A stretch of DNA of 64,000 nucleotides, taken from NCBI GenBank assembly GCA_963719855.1, contig CAVRDK010000004.1:1-64000 (forward strand), given 5' to 3'. Source of the DNA: CAIQPV01 sp963719855 (GTDB lineage Bacteria > Pseudomonadota > Gammaproteobacteria > Burkholderiales > Gallionellaceae). The position numbers and the translations under genes were made by a program. The notes under the pieces are model-generated. The model had not been told where the DNA came from and searched no databases. It saw nothing but the letters and a program-made list of their open reading frames with translations. Positions 15,996-24,203 of the stretch are shown piece by piece. Numbering within the stretch: position 1 is the first letter of the stretch; each line of letters opens with the position of its first letter.

Positions 15996-17231
15996 ATGAG
16001 CAAAAACAGGGAAACAAAAAATCTGATCGTCGGCTTGGATATCGGGACTTCCAAGATCGTCACCATCGTCGGCGAGATCAAGCCGGAGGGGACACTGGAA
16101 GTGATAGGCGTGGGTGTGCACGAATCCTCCGGTATGAAAAAAGGCATGGTGGTCAACATAGACGCGACGGTGGGCGCGATCCAGCGCTCTCTGGGCGATG
16201 CCGAGTTGATGGCTGACTGCAAGATACGCGAGGTATATACCGGCATTGCGGGCAGCCACATCAAGAGTTCGCAAGGCAAAGGCATGGTCAAGATCAAGGA
16301 AAAAGAGGTGGTGCAGGCGGATATTGACCGCGTGATTGAAACCGCCAGTTCGATCAGTCTTCCAGGTGACCAGCAAATTCTGCATATCCTGGAACAAGAA
16401 TTCAGCATAGATGGGCAGGAAGGTATCAAGAAACCGCTCGGCATGAGCGGCATGAAGATGGAAGTGGAAGTGCATATCGTCACCGGCGCGGTGGCGGCGG
16501 CACAGAACATCATGAAGTGCGTGCACCGTTGCGGATTGGAAGTGAGTGAGATGATTTTGCAGCCGCTGGCATCAAGCAAGGCGGTGCTGGCCGATGATGA
16601 GAAGGATTTGGGCGTGTGCCTGGTGGATATCGGCGGCGGCACCACCGACGTGGCGATTTTCACCGGCGGCGCAATCCGCCACACCGCCGTGATCCCCATC
16701 GCGGGCGACCAGATCACCAACGACATCGCTATGGCGTTGCGCACCCCGACCAAAGACGCGGAAGACATCAAGATCAAATACGGTTGCGCCCTGCGCCAGC
16801 TGGCCGACGATGCCCCCATCGAAGTGCCCGGAGTGGGTGAGCGCGGCGCACGCATGTTGTCGCGCCAGACCTTGGCGGAAGTGATCGAGCCGCGCGTGGA
16901 AGAACTGTACTCGCTGGTACAGACCGAATTGCGCCGTAGCGGCTTCGAGGACTTGTTGTCCTCCGGCATCGTTATCACCGGCGGCAGTGCCGCCATGCAC
17001 GGCATGGTAGAGCTGGGCGAGGAAATTTTCCACATGCCAGTGCGGCTGGGACTGCCGCGCTATGTCGGCGGTTTGTCCGACGTAGTGAAAACGCCGCGTT
17101 TTTCCACCGGTGTCGGTCTGCTGCTGTATGGACTGGAGCAGCACAAACGCCATGAGGCGACGCGTGTGCATTCTGGTTCGTTCAGCGATGTGCTGGAGAG
17201 AATGAAAGCATGGTTTCAGAATAACTTTTGA
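15996..17231 (+). CDS. ftsA: cell division protein FtsA
   Basis: A 411-residue actin-like ATPase that tethers FtsZ to the membrane. It begins MSKNRETKNLIVGLDIGTSK. It has phosphate-binding loops LVDIGGGTTDVAIF and GIVITGGSA, and the C-terminal amphipathic membrane-targeting helix (residues around VLERMKAWFQNNF). The frame is open to a TTG at 15984, but ATG 15996 has GGAG 6 bases upstream and matches family length. A 100-bp gap separates it from ftsZ. Confidence 0.94.
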   Translation: MSKNRETKNLIVGLDIGTSKIVTIVGEIKPEGTLEVIGVGVHESSGMKKGMVVNIDATVGAIQRSLGDAELMADCKIREVYTGIAGSHIKSSQGKGMVKIKEKEVVQADIDRVIETASSISLPGDQQILHILEQEFSIDGQEGIKKPLGMSGMKMEVEVHIVTGAVAAAQNIMKCVHRCGLEVSEMILQPLASSKAVLADDEKDLGVCLVDIGGGTTDVAIFTGGAIRHTAVIPIAGDQITNDIAMALRTPTKDAEDIKIKYGCALRQLADDAPIEVPGVGERGARMLSRQTLAEVIEPRVEELYSLVQTELRRSGFEDLLSSGIVITGGSAAMHGMVELGEEIFHMPVRLGLPRYVGGLSDVVKTPRFSTGVGLLLYGLEQHKRHEATRVHSGSFSDVLERMKAWFQNNF

Positions 17232-17331
17232 GGGTGAGTTTTTTGCAGGATGATTTTTAGCAGGGAAGCTTTGGGCGGTTCGGGTAACTTATCGGGTGTT
17301 TTGGTTTTGTAATTTAATGAAGGAGAAAGCG

Positions 17332-18489
17332 ATGTTCGAAATTATGGATGCACAACTTCAGGATGCGGTGATTAAGGTGATAGGCGTGGGAGGCTGCGGC
17401 GGCAATGCGGTGGACCACATGATCGAGCAGGGCGTGCAGGGCGTGGAATTTATCGCCATCAATACTGATGCCCAGGCACTCAAGCGCAACAAGGCGCGCA
17501 CCCAGCTACAGATCGGCGCCACCATCACCAAGGGCTTGGGCGCGGGAGCGATTCCCGATGTCGGACGTGCCGCAGCCGAAGAAGATCGTGCACGCATTAC
17601 CGAGATGATCAGCGGTGCCAACATGGTGTTTATCACCGCCGGCATGGGTGGCGGCACCGGCACCGGTGCAGCGCCGGTGGTGGCCCAAATAGCCAAGGAA
17701 ATGGGCATCCTCACCGTGGCCGTGGTGACCAAGCCGTTTGCCCACGAAGGCAAGCGTACGCGCTTGGCGCAGACTGGCATCGAGCAACTGACCGAGCATG
17801 TAGATTCGCTGATCATTGTTCCAAATGAGAAACTGATGACCGTACTGGGCGAAGACACCACATTGCTGGATGCCTTCCGTTCTTCCAACGGCGTATTGCA
17901 GGGCGCGGTGGCAGGCATTGCCGAAGTTATTAATGTGCCCGGGCTGGTGAACGTGGACTTTGCCGACGTGCGCACGCTGATGTCGGAAAACGGCATGGCG
18001 ATGATGGGCTCCGCTTCCGCTTCAGGACCGGATCGCGCAAAGATCGCCGCAGAGAGCGCCATGTCCAGCCCTCTGCTGGAAGACGTGAATCTGGCTGGTG
18101 CGCGCGGCGTGCTGGTGAACATCAGTTCCAATAGCAGCCTCACGCTGAAAGAATATCGGCAAGTTACCAACAGCGTGCAGTTCGCAATTGAGGATGCCAC
18201 CGTGATCGTTGGCTCGGTGTTCGATGAGGGCATGGGCGACGAGTTGCGCGTAACCATCGTGGCGACCGGCTTAGGTTCGCCGGTGGCACGCAAGCAACCC
18301 AAGCCGGAACTGGTCACATGGGAACGCACCGGTACGCACGACGAGCCAATCTCGGTTAACTACAAAGAACTTGAAATGCCGGCTGTTATCCGCACCGGGC
18401 GTCACCGCGAGGCGGCAGTCAAGGCGCTGGAAAGTTCGGGTATGGATATGCTGGACATCCCATCGTTTCTACGCAAACAGGCGGACTAG
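17332..18489 (+). CDS. ftsZ: cell division GTPase FtsZ
   Basis: A 385-residue tubulin-like GTPase that forms the Z ring. The signature GGGTGTGAAPVVA is seen. The N-terminal KVIGVGGCGGNAVDHM and the C-terminal conserved peptide (MDMLDIPSFLRKQAD) that binds FtsA and ZipA are also present. ATG 17332 follows AAGGAG at 17319-17324. An in-frame upstream start at 17296 adds a non-conserved hydrophobic stretch and is rejected. The gap before it could hold its own promoter. Confidence 0.96.
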   Translation: MFEIMDAQLQDAVIKVIGVGGCGGNAVDHMIEQGVQGVEFIAINTDAQALKRNKARTQLQIGATITKGLGAGAIPDVGRAAAEEDRARITEMISGANMVFITAGMGGGTGTGAAPVVAQIAKEMGILTVAVVTKPFAHEGKRTRLAQTGIEQLTEHVDSLIIVPNEKLMTVLGEDTTLLDAFRSSNGVLQGAVAGIAEVINVPGLVNVDFADVRTLMSENGMAMMGSASASGPDRAKIAAESAMSSPLLEDVNLAGARGVLVNISSNSSLTLKEYRQVTNSVQFAIEDATVIVGSVFDEGMGDELRVTIVATGLGSPVARKQPKPELVTWERTGTHDEPISVNYKELEMPAVIRTGRHREAAVKALESSGMDMLDIPSFLRKQAD

Positions 18490-18513
18490 TCCATCGCCCA
18501 CTGCGGAGCAAGG

Positions 18514-18543
18514 TTTGGGCGCATTCTGCGTCCGTGGTAAACT
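18514..18543 (+). promoter_or_regulatory. possible lpxC promoter
   Basis: TTTGGG (18514-18519) and TAAACT (18538-18543) are 18 bp apart in the 84-bp ftsZ-lpxC gap. The -35 is poor, so this is a weak candidate. lpxC is often transcribed separately from the division genes. Confidence 0.3.
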
Positions 18544-18573
18544 ACGCTTCTGGTTGACAGGACTTGATGTGAC

Positions 18574-19485
18574 ATGGTTAAGCAACGCACACTGAAAAAT
18601 CCGGTGCAAGCGACGGGGGTTGGGCTGCACACTGGCGAAAGGGTGGATTTGACCCTGCGCCCTGCGCCCGCCAACAGCGGCATTGTATTCCGCCGCGTGG
18701 ATCTGTCCCCGGCGGTGTTGATTCGCGCCGAAGCGCATGCGGTGAAAGACACCCGCCTGTCCACCTGCCTGGAAATGGACGGCGTGCGCGTGTCTACCAT
18801 CGAGCACTTGATGTCAGCCTTCGCCGGTCTGGGCGTAGACAATGCCATCGTCGAACTGAACAGCGCAGAAGTGCCGATCATGGACGGTAGCGCCGGAACG
18901 TTTATTTTTCTGCTGCAATCCGCCGGTATCGCCGAACAGTCCGCCGCAAAGCAATTCATCCGCATCAAGAAAGCTATCGAGATCAAGGATGGCGACAAGT
19001 GGGTGCGCTTCGAGCCGTTCAACGGCTACAAGTTAGGTTTCACCATCAATTTCGCCCATCCCGTATTTGCCACCACCAAACAAAACGTGACGATAGATCT
19101 GGGCGAACATTCTTACATCAAGGAAGTGAGCCGCGCCCGCACCTTCGGCTTCATGCAAGATGTCGAGGCCATGCGCGCGCAGGGTCTGGCCTTGGGCGGC
19201 AATCTGGACAATGCCATTGTGATGGACGAATACCGCGTCATCAATCCGGACGGTCTACGCTTCGAAGACGAGTTCGTTAAACATAAGGTGCTGGATGCCA
19301 TCGGCGACCTGTACCTGCTCGGCCATCCGCTGATTGGCGCATTCTCCGGTTACAAATCCGGCCACGCTCTCAACAATGCGCTGCTGCGCGCCCTGCTGGC
19401 AGACGAGCAAACATGGGAATTCGTCACTTTCGACAAGACCGAGGAAGCGCCTGCATTTCTGCGCTTACAGTTGCAGGCTGTATAA
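18574..19485 (+). CDS. lpxC: UDP-3-O-acyl-GlcNAc deacetylase LpxC
   Basis: A 303-residue zinc deacetylase catalysing the committed step of lipid A synthesis, so the organism has a Gram-negative outer membrane. Zinc and catalytic motifs include STIEHLMSAFAGLGVDN near residues 74-90 and HKVLDAIGDLYLLGHPL with its histidine and aspartate. The start MVKQRTLKNPVQATGVGLHTG is family-typical. It follows ftsZ as in most gamma- and betaproteobacteria. Confidence 0.96.
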   Translation: MVKQRTLKNPVQATGVGLHTGERVDLTLRPAPANSGIVFRRVDLSPAVLIRAEAHAVKDTRLSTCLEMDGVRVSTIEHLMSAFAGLGVDNAIVELNSAEVPIMDGSAGTFIFLLQSAGIAEQSAAKQFIRIKKAIEIKDGDKWVRFEPFNGYKLGFTINFAHPVFATTKQNVTIDLGEHSYIKEVSRARTFGFMQDVEAMRAQGLALGGNLDNAIVMDEYRVINPDGLRFEDEFVKHKVLDAIGDLYLLGHPLIGAFSGYKSGHALNNALLRALLADEQTWEFVTFDKTEEAPAFLRLQLQAV

Positions 19486-19546
19486 ACGCGGGCCAAGCGC
19501 TTTGGTCTGCGTGAGACATGCCGCGCCTTCCGCAAGGGAAAACACC

Positions 19547-19747
19547 ATGCTCATCTTCCGTCTGTTATTCATCCTGTCCGCGCTCGCCATCATCCTGACT
19601 GGCGGAATGTATGTATTTACCCGCAATCGTCGCTACCTCGGCTTGGCTTGGCAGATCGTGCGCTTCGTGGCATTTGCTATGATGATTTTTGCTGTGCTGT
19701 TTGTGTTGGAGAGGTATGTATTGATTGGGTGGAGAATTTTGCTGTAA
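19547..19747 (+). CDS. small two-helix membrane protein
   Basis: This 66-residue protein has two hydrophobic helices (LIFRLLFILSALAIILTGG and FVAFAMMIFAVLFVL) separated by a short basic loop, RNRRYLG. The start ATG 19547 has AAGGGAAAA upstream. It follows lpxC by 61 bp on the same strand. I do not recognise a named family. Small membrane proteins of this form are common next to lpxC in betaproteobacteria, but that is recollection rather than something shown here. Function unknown. Confidence 0.7.
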   Translation: MLIFRLLFILSALAIILTGGMYVFTRNRRYLGLAWQIVRFVAFAMMIFAVLFVLERYVLIGWRILL

Positions 19748-19777
19748 CTCGGTTTAGTCGTGGATAGCCCAGCATGA

Positions 19778-19810
19778 AATGGCACCGCTAAAAATCCAAT
19801 TTTCGTCGCT
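19778..19810 (+). repeat. half copy of the CCTCTAAAAATCCAA repeat
   Basis: ATGGCACCGCTAAAAATCCA followed by ATTTTCGTCGC matches the left arm of the 62654-62798 element (ATGGACACCTCTAAAAATCC then AATTTTTGTCGC). The right arm is absent. It lies between the small membrane protein and bioF. A second partial copy lies at 37390-37414. Confidence 0.65.
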
Positions 19811-19911
19811 AGGTTTAAGACATAATTCGCACTTTTTTATTAACTGAAGTCTGTTGTTGAATATGGTTTCTATCCGTGTCCATCTGTGGCTCAATGTTTT
19901 TCACAAAATAA

Positions 19912-21066
19912 ATGTCGTTTCTGAAATTTCAATGCGAACTGGATGAGCGCGCCGCACAGGGATTGCTGCGCCGACGCCGTGTGCTGGAATCGCCGCAGGG
20001 CGTACGCATCACGGTGGACGGCAAACCATACCTTTCTTTTTGCAGCAACGATTACCTCGGCCTCGCCAATCACCCGCAACTGATCGCCGCCCTGCAAACG
20101 GGCGCGCACCAGCATGGCGTGGGCAGCGGTGCGTCGCATCTGGTGAGTGGTCACTTTGCGGCACATCAGCAACTTGAAAATGAACTCGCGGCATTTGTGC
20201 ATAAGCCAGCTGCCCTGCTGTTTTCCACTGGTTACCTTGCCAACCTCGGCGCGGTGCAGGCATTGGTGGGGCGCGGCGACACTGTATTTGCCGACAAGCT
20301 GAATCATGCTTCACTCAACGATGCCATGCTGCTGTCGCGCGCCGAGGTGAAACGCTACCGCCATAATGATGTGGCACATCTTGAACAACTACTGGAACAA
20401 ACTGAAAGCGGGTGCAAGCTCATCATCACCGATGCGGTGTTCAGCATGGATGGCGATATAGCGCTGTTGCCGGAATTGCTGACGTTATGCGAGCGGTTTG
20501 ACGCATGGCTGCTGGTGGACGATGCGCATGGTTTCGGTGTACTGGGAAATGAAGGGCGCGGCTCGCTGGCGCATTTCAATCTGGAATCGCCACGCATCAT
20601 CTACATGGCCACGTTGGGCAAGGCAGCGGGCGTATCCGGCGCGTTCGTGGCGGCCGAAGAGGTGATCATCGAGACGCTATTGCAAAATGCACGCAGCTAC
20701 ATCTACACCACTGCCAGTCCTCCCGCACTGTCTTCCGCGCTTCTGGCAAGTTTGGAAGTGCTGTGCGAGGAAGAATGGCGGCGCGAACAGCTGTGCGAAT
20801 TGATCGCACAGTTGCGTGCCGGATTGGGAAGTTTGCCGTGGACGCTGATGCTTTCATCCACGCCTATCCAGCCCTTGCTGATCGGCAGCAATGAGGATGC
20901 CGTGGCGCTGAGTGAGGGCTTGCGTGCGCGCGGCATCTTGGTACCCGCCATTCGCCCGCCCACCGTGCCGCAAGGCACCGCGCGACTGCGCATCTCCTTG
21001 TCCTCCGCGCACTGCAAACAGGATGTCATTCAATTGATCAAGGCGTTGCATGAGCTTGCACGTTGA
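19912..21066 (+). CDS. bioF: 8-amino-7-oxononanoate synthase BioF
   Basis: A 384-residue PLP enzyme condensing pimeloyl-ACP with alanine, the first committed step of biotin ring assembly. Visible are the substrate segment YLSFCSNDYLGLANHP, the conserved LVDDAHGFGVLG, and the PLP lysine region YMATLGKAAGVSGAFVA. No clear ribosome-binding site precedes ATG 19912. Upstream is a short repeat-like stretch (TATCCGTGTCCATCTGTGGC). It overlaps bioH by 17 bp, starting a four-gene biotin operon that lacks bioA and bioB here. Confidence 0.94.
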   Translation: MSFLKFQCELDERAAQGLLRRRRVLESPQGVRITVDGKPYLSFCSNDYLGLANHPQLIAALQTGAHQHGVGSGASHLVSGHFAAHQQLENELAAFVHKPAALLFSTGYLANLGAVQALVGRGDTVFADKLNHASLNDAMLLSRAEVKRYRHNDVAHLEQLLEQTESGCKLIITDAVFSMDGDIALLPELLTLCERFDAWLLVDDAHGFGVLGNEGRGSLAHFNLESPRIIYMATLGKAAGVSGAFVAAEEVIIETLLQNARSYIYTTASPPALSSALLASLEVLCEEEWRREQLCELIAQLRAGLGSLPWTLMLSSTPIQPLLIGSNEDAVALSEGLRARGILVPAIRPPTVPQGTARLRISLSSAHCKQDVIQLIKALHELAR

Positions 21067-21823
21067 AAGTCAGGGCAGCGGCGCACCGCTGGTACTGATC
21101 CACGGCTGGGGCATGCACGGCGGCATCTGGGATAATGTCGTTCCGCAGTTAGCGCAGCGTTTTCGCGTACATTGCGTGGATTTGCCGGGGCATGGCTATT
21201 CGAGGATCAAGGGGAAAGGCTCTCCGTTTACTCTTGACGCTATCGTGGATGAACTATCAGCGCAGTTTGACGAATCGCTCAACGTCTGCGGCTGGTCGCT
21301 GGGTGGGCAGGTGGCATTACGCTGGGCGCGGTATGCGCCACAACAGGTACGGCGTCTAGTGCTGGTCGCCAGCACGCCGTGTTTCACCGAACGCGAGGAC
21401 TGGTTGTTCGGCATGGCAGCGGCATCCTTGCAGCAATTCGCCGCCGAGCTGGAACTGGATCATGACACCACCTTACGCCGCTTTCTGGCCTTGCAGATGC
21501 GCGGCAGTGCGAACGAACGCGAGTTGTTGACGGACTTGCGCTCCCGTCTGTTCAGCCGAGGCGAGCCCGATATAAACGCATTGCGCGGCGGGCTGGAAAT
21601 TTTGCGCGACGTGGATTTGCGTGCGGAACTATCTGCCATCCACCAGCCCGCGCTGCTCATTGCCGGAGAGCGCGACAAGCTGACGCCGCCAGAGGCCTCG
21701 TTCTATATGGCACAGACACTGCCCGATGCGCGCATGCTGAAAATCGCTGGGGCGGCGCATGCGCCGTTCTTGTCGCACCCGGAAATTTTTGTGGAACAGC
21801 TAACGGAATTTTTGCATGGATGA
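21050..21823 (+). CDS. bioH: pimeloyl-ACP methyl ester esterase BioH
   Basis: A 257-residue alpha/beta hydrolase that removes the methyl group from pimeloyl-ACP methyl ester, ending the disguise used to build the pimelate chain. The oxyanion region is LIHGWGMHGGIWDNV. The nucleophile elbow GWSLGG holds the catalytic serine. The catalytic aspartate lies near GERDKLTPPEA and the histidine near AAHAPFLSHPE. It overlaps bioF and bioC, which supports co-transcription. Confidence 0.93.
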   Translation: MSLHVESQGSGAPLVLIHGWGMHGGIWDNVVPQLAQRFRVHCVDLPGHGYSRIKGKGSPFTLDAIVDELSAQFDESLNVCGWSLGGQVALRWARYAPQQVRRLVLVASTPCFTEREDWLFGMAAASLQQFAAELELDHDTTLRRFLALQMRGSANERELLTDLRSRLFSRGEPDINALRGGLEILRDVDLRAELSAIHQPALLIAGERDKLTPPEASFYMAQTLPDARMLKIAGAAHAPFLSHPEIFVEQLTEFLHG

Positions 21824-22685
21824 GTTCTTGATAGACAAGAAACAAGTACGCCGCGCCTTCAGCCGCGCCGCGCGCGACTATGACGCTGCTGCCGTGTTGC
21901 AGCGCGAAGTGTGCCAGCGCATGCTGGAGCGGCTAAATTACATCAAGCTGAATCCGGAAAAAATTCTGGATGCGGGCAGCGGCACCGGCTGGGGCGCGCG
22001 CCAGTTAACACAACGTTATCCGGCGGCGCAAGTGGTGGCGTTGGATATGGCGCTGGGCATGTTGAATGTGGCACGCGAACAATCGGGCTGGTGGCACAAG
22101 CTGTTCTCCGGCAGCCAGCAAAGCCATGTCTGCGCCGACGTCGAAGCGCTGCCGCTGGCATCCAGCAGTGTGGGAATGACGTGGTCGAATCTTGCGCTGC
22201 AATGGTGTAACGACTTGCCCGCTACTTTCCGCGAACTGCACCGCGTGCTGAAAACGGACGGCCTGCTGATGTTCAGCACCTTCGGCCCTGACACGCTGAA
22301 GGAGTTGCGTAGCGCATTTCATGGCGTAGACGGGCACAGCCACGTCAGCCGTTTCACCGACATGCACGACCTCGGCGATATGTTAGCGCACAGCGGTTTT
22401 GCCGAGCCGGTGATGGATATGGAAATCATCACACTCACCTATGCCGATGTAAAATCGGTGATGCAGGATTTGCGCGGCATCGGTGCACACAACGCCACCG
22501 CCGGGCGTGCGCAGGGTATGATGGGCAAGGCGGCTTGGCAGCATGTATTGGAACAATATGAAAGCTACCGCCGCGATGGCAAGCTGCCCGCGACTTTCGA
22601 GATCGTATATGGACATGCATGGAAACCGTTTCCCAAGGTAACGGCGGATGGTGCGCAGATTATTCAGACTTCGTTCAAACTATGA
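21816..22685 (+). CDS. bioC: malonyl-ACP O-methyltransferase BioC
   Basis: A 289-residue SAM methyltransferase that methylates malonyl-ACP to prime pimelate synthesis on the fatty-acid machinery. The N-terminus (KKQVRRAFSRAARDYDAAA) is typical of BioC. The SAM loop ILDAGSGTGWGARQL, WSNLALQWCNDLP and STFGPDTLKELR follow. Coupled to bioH by an 8-bp overlap and to bioD by 4 bp. Confidence 0.93.
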   Translation: MDEFLIDKKQVRRAFSRAARDYDAAAVLQREVCQRMLERLNYIKLNPEKILDAGSGTGWGARQLTQRYPAAQVVALDMALGMLNVAREQSGWWHKLFSGSQQSHVCADVEALPLASSSVGMTWSNLALQWCNDLPATFRELHRVLKTDGLLMFSTFGPDTLKELRSAFHGVDGHSHVSRFTDMHDLGDMLAHSGFAEPVMDMEIITLTYADVKSVMQDLRGIGAHNATAGRAQGMMGKAAWQHVLEQYESYRRDGKLPATFEIVYGHAWKPFPKVTADGAQIIQTSFKL

Positions 22686-23428
22686 GCTATTTTGTTACAG
22701 GCACCGACACAGGCATCGGCAAGACGCTAGTCAGTTGCGCGCTGATGCATGCTTTCGCCGCGCAAGGTTTGCGCGTGGCTGGCATGAAGCCAGTGTCTGC
22801 CGGTTGCGATGATGATGATCGGAATGAGGATGCGAAGCAGTTGCGAGCCGCCAGCAATGTTATGGCGAGTTATGGGCAGATCAATCCCTACAACTTTTAC
22901 CATCCCATTGCGCCGCATATCGCCGCACGGAATGCTGGTGTGCGCATCGATTTTGCGCGCATCCTGACCTCCTTCCACGAACTGACTTCGCAGGCGGATG
23001 TGATAATTGTGGAAGGCATCGGCGGTTTCAAGGTACCGCTCAACGAGAAGCAGGATAGCGCCGAACTGGCGCAGCAGTTCGAATTGCCCGTGATACTGGT
23101 GGTGGGTATGCGCCTTGGATGCTTGAACCATGCTTTGCTTACTGCCGATGCCATTGCAGTATATGGATTGAGTTTAGCTGGCTGGGTGGCGAATGTATTA
23201 GATCCTGACATGCCCGCGCTACGTGACAACATCGCTGCGCTTGAACAACGCCTGAATGCGCCGATGCTGGGGGTGGTCGAATATCAGGCGTCACCGGACG
23301 CGCGCGCGGCGGCGGCACGATTGAATATTGAATTACTGAAAAATAATGAACCTGACGGCAATTTAGCCAGTGTCAACTCCACACCTGCTTTAGCGGGTAG
23401 TGGATTGCCTGACTTTGTTGCGGATTGA
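22682..23428 (+). CDS. bioD: dethiobiotin synthetase BioD
   Basis: A 248-residue P-loop enzyme that closes the ureido ring with CO2 and ATP. It starts MSYFVTGTDTGIGKTLVSCA, and the P-loop is GTDTGIGKT. VEGIGGFKVPL and the C-terminal nucleotide region follow. The frame is open upstream into bioC, but ATG 22682 (overlapping the bioC stop) is the conserved start. The last 25 or so residues (after LNIELLKNN) are poorly conserved-looking and may reflect drift. A short repeat-like stretch (ATTGACACGGATGTTTACGG) follows the gene. Confidence 0.94.
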   Translation: MSYFVTGTDTGIGKTLVSCALMHAFAAQGLRVAGMKPVSAGCDDDDRNEDAKQLRAASNVMASYGQINPYNFYHPIAPHIAARNAGVRIDFARILTSFHELTSQADVIIVEGIGGFKVPLNEKQDSAELAQQFELPVILVVGMRLGCLNHALLTADAIAVYGLSLAGWVANVLDPDMPALRDNIAALEQRLNAPMLGVVEYQASPDARAAAARLNIELLKNNEPDGNLASVNSTPALAGSGLPDFVAD

Positions 23429-23518
23429 CACGGATGTTTACGGATGAACAGCTTGGTAGGGGAAGGTTTTTTGCGCTTGATGTATGATACGCAAGAATAA
23501 AACCGGATGGGGGAAGGA

Positions 23519-24175
23519 ATGAAAATACTGTTGGCGGATGATCACGCGCTATTCCGCGATGGAATGCGTTACGTCCTGTGCAAACTGGATGAACAGGTTG
23601 ACATCCTGGATGCGGGCAATTTTCCAGACGCGCTTAACGCGGCCAGAGACAACCCTGATCTTGATCTTGCCTTGCTTGATCTCAACATGCCGGGCAGCGA
23701 AGGGGCGGCTTCGGTCAAGTTGTTTCATAAGCGCTACCCCGACATTCCGGTGGTGGTGGTAAGCGGCACCGACCAGCACGACGACATTGAGAGAGTGATG
23801 AACAGCGGCGCGATGGGCTTTATTTCCAAAATGTCGCCCGGGCAGGACATGATTCATGCCTTGCGTCTGGTGCTGGATGGCGGCGTTTACCTGCCGCCGC
23901 AATTGCTGCAGCAGGCTTTGGATCAGGTGAGGGAAGGCAAGCGCAGTTGGCGCACCAATGAATTCGGCCTGACCGTGCGCCAAATGGAGGTGCTGCAGCA
24001 ACTCGCCGCAGGACTGTCGAACAAGGATATCGGCTTGGCCATCGGACTGGCGGAAGGCACGGTCAAGATCCATGTAGCCGCGATATTCCAGACCTTGCGC
24101 GTAAACAAGCGGATTGACGCGGTGCAGGCGGCGCAACGCCTGGGTCTGCTCGCGGAAAGCAATCCCAAGTCGTGA
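23519..24175 (+). CDS. LuxR/NarL-type response regulator
   Basis: A 218-residue two-component regulator. The receiver domain has the acidic pair in LLADDHALFRDG, the phospho-acceptor aspartate in LALLDLNMPG, and the lysine in GFISKMSPG. The C-terminal HTH is LTVRQMEVLQQLAAGLSNKD, continuing through GTVKIHVAAIFQTLRVNKR. No histidine kinase is adjacent, so it is an orphan here and its signal is unknown. ATG 23519 matches receiver-domain starts; an in-frame ATG at 23507 would add four residues. Confidence 0.9.
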   Translation: MKILLADDHALFRDGMRYVLCKLDEQVDILDAGNFPDALNAARDNPDLDLALLDLNMPGSEGAASVKLFHKRYPDIPVVVVSGTDQHDDIERVMNSGAMGFISKMSPGQDMIHALRLVLDGGVYLPPQLLQQALDQVREGKRSWRTNEFGLTVRQMEVLQQLAAGLSNKDIGLAIGLAEGTVKIHVAAIFQTLRVNKRIDAVQAAQRLGLLAESNPKS

Positions 24176-24203
24176 ACACACGGTACCTTGTGCGGAATGC
24201 ACC

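Noticed and set aside
19334..19546. upstream extension of the small membrane protein frame
   Set aside because: Lies inside lpxC in another frame; ATG 19547 has a ribosome-binding site and a sensible membrane-protein start.
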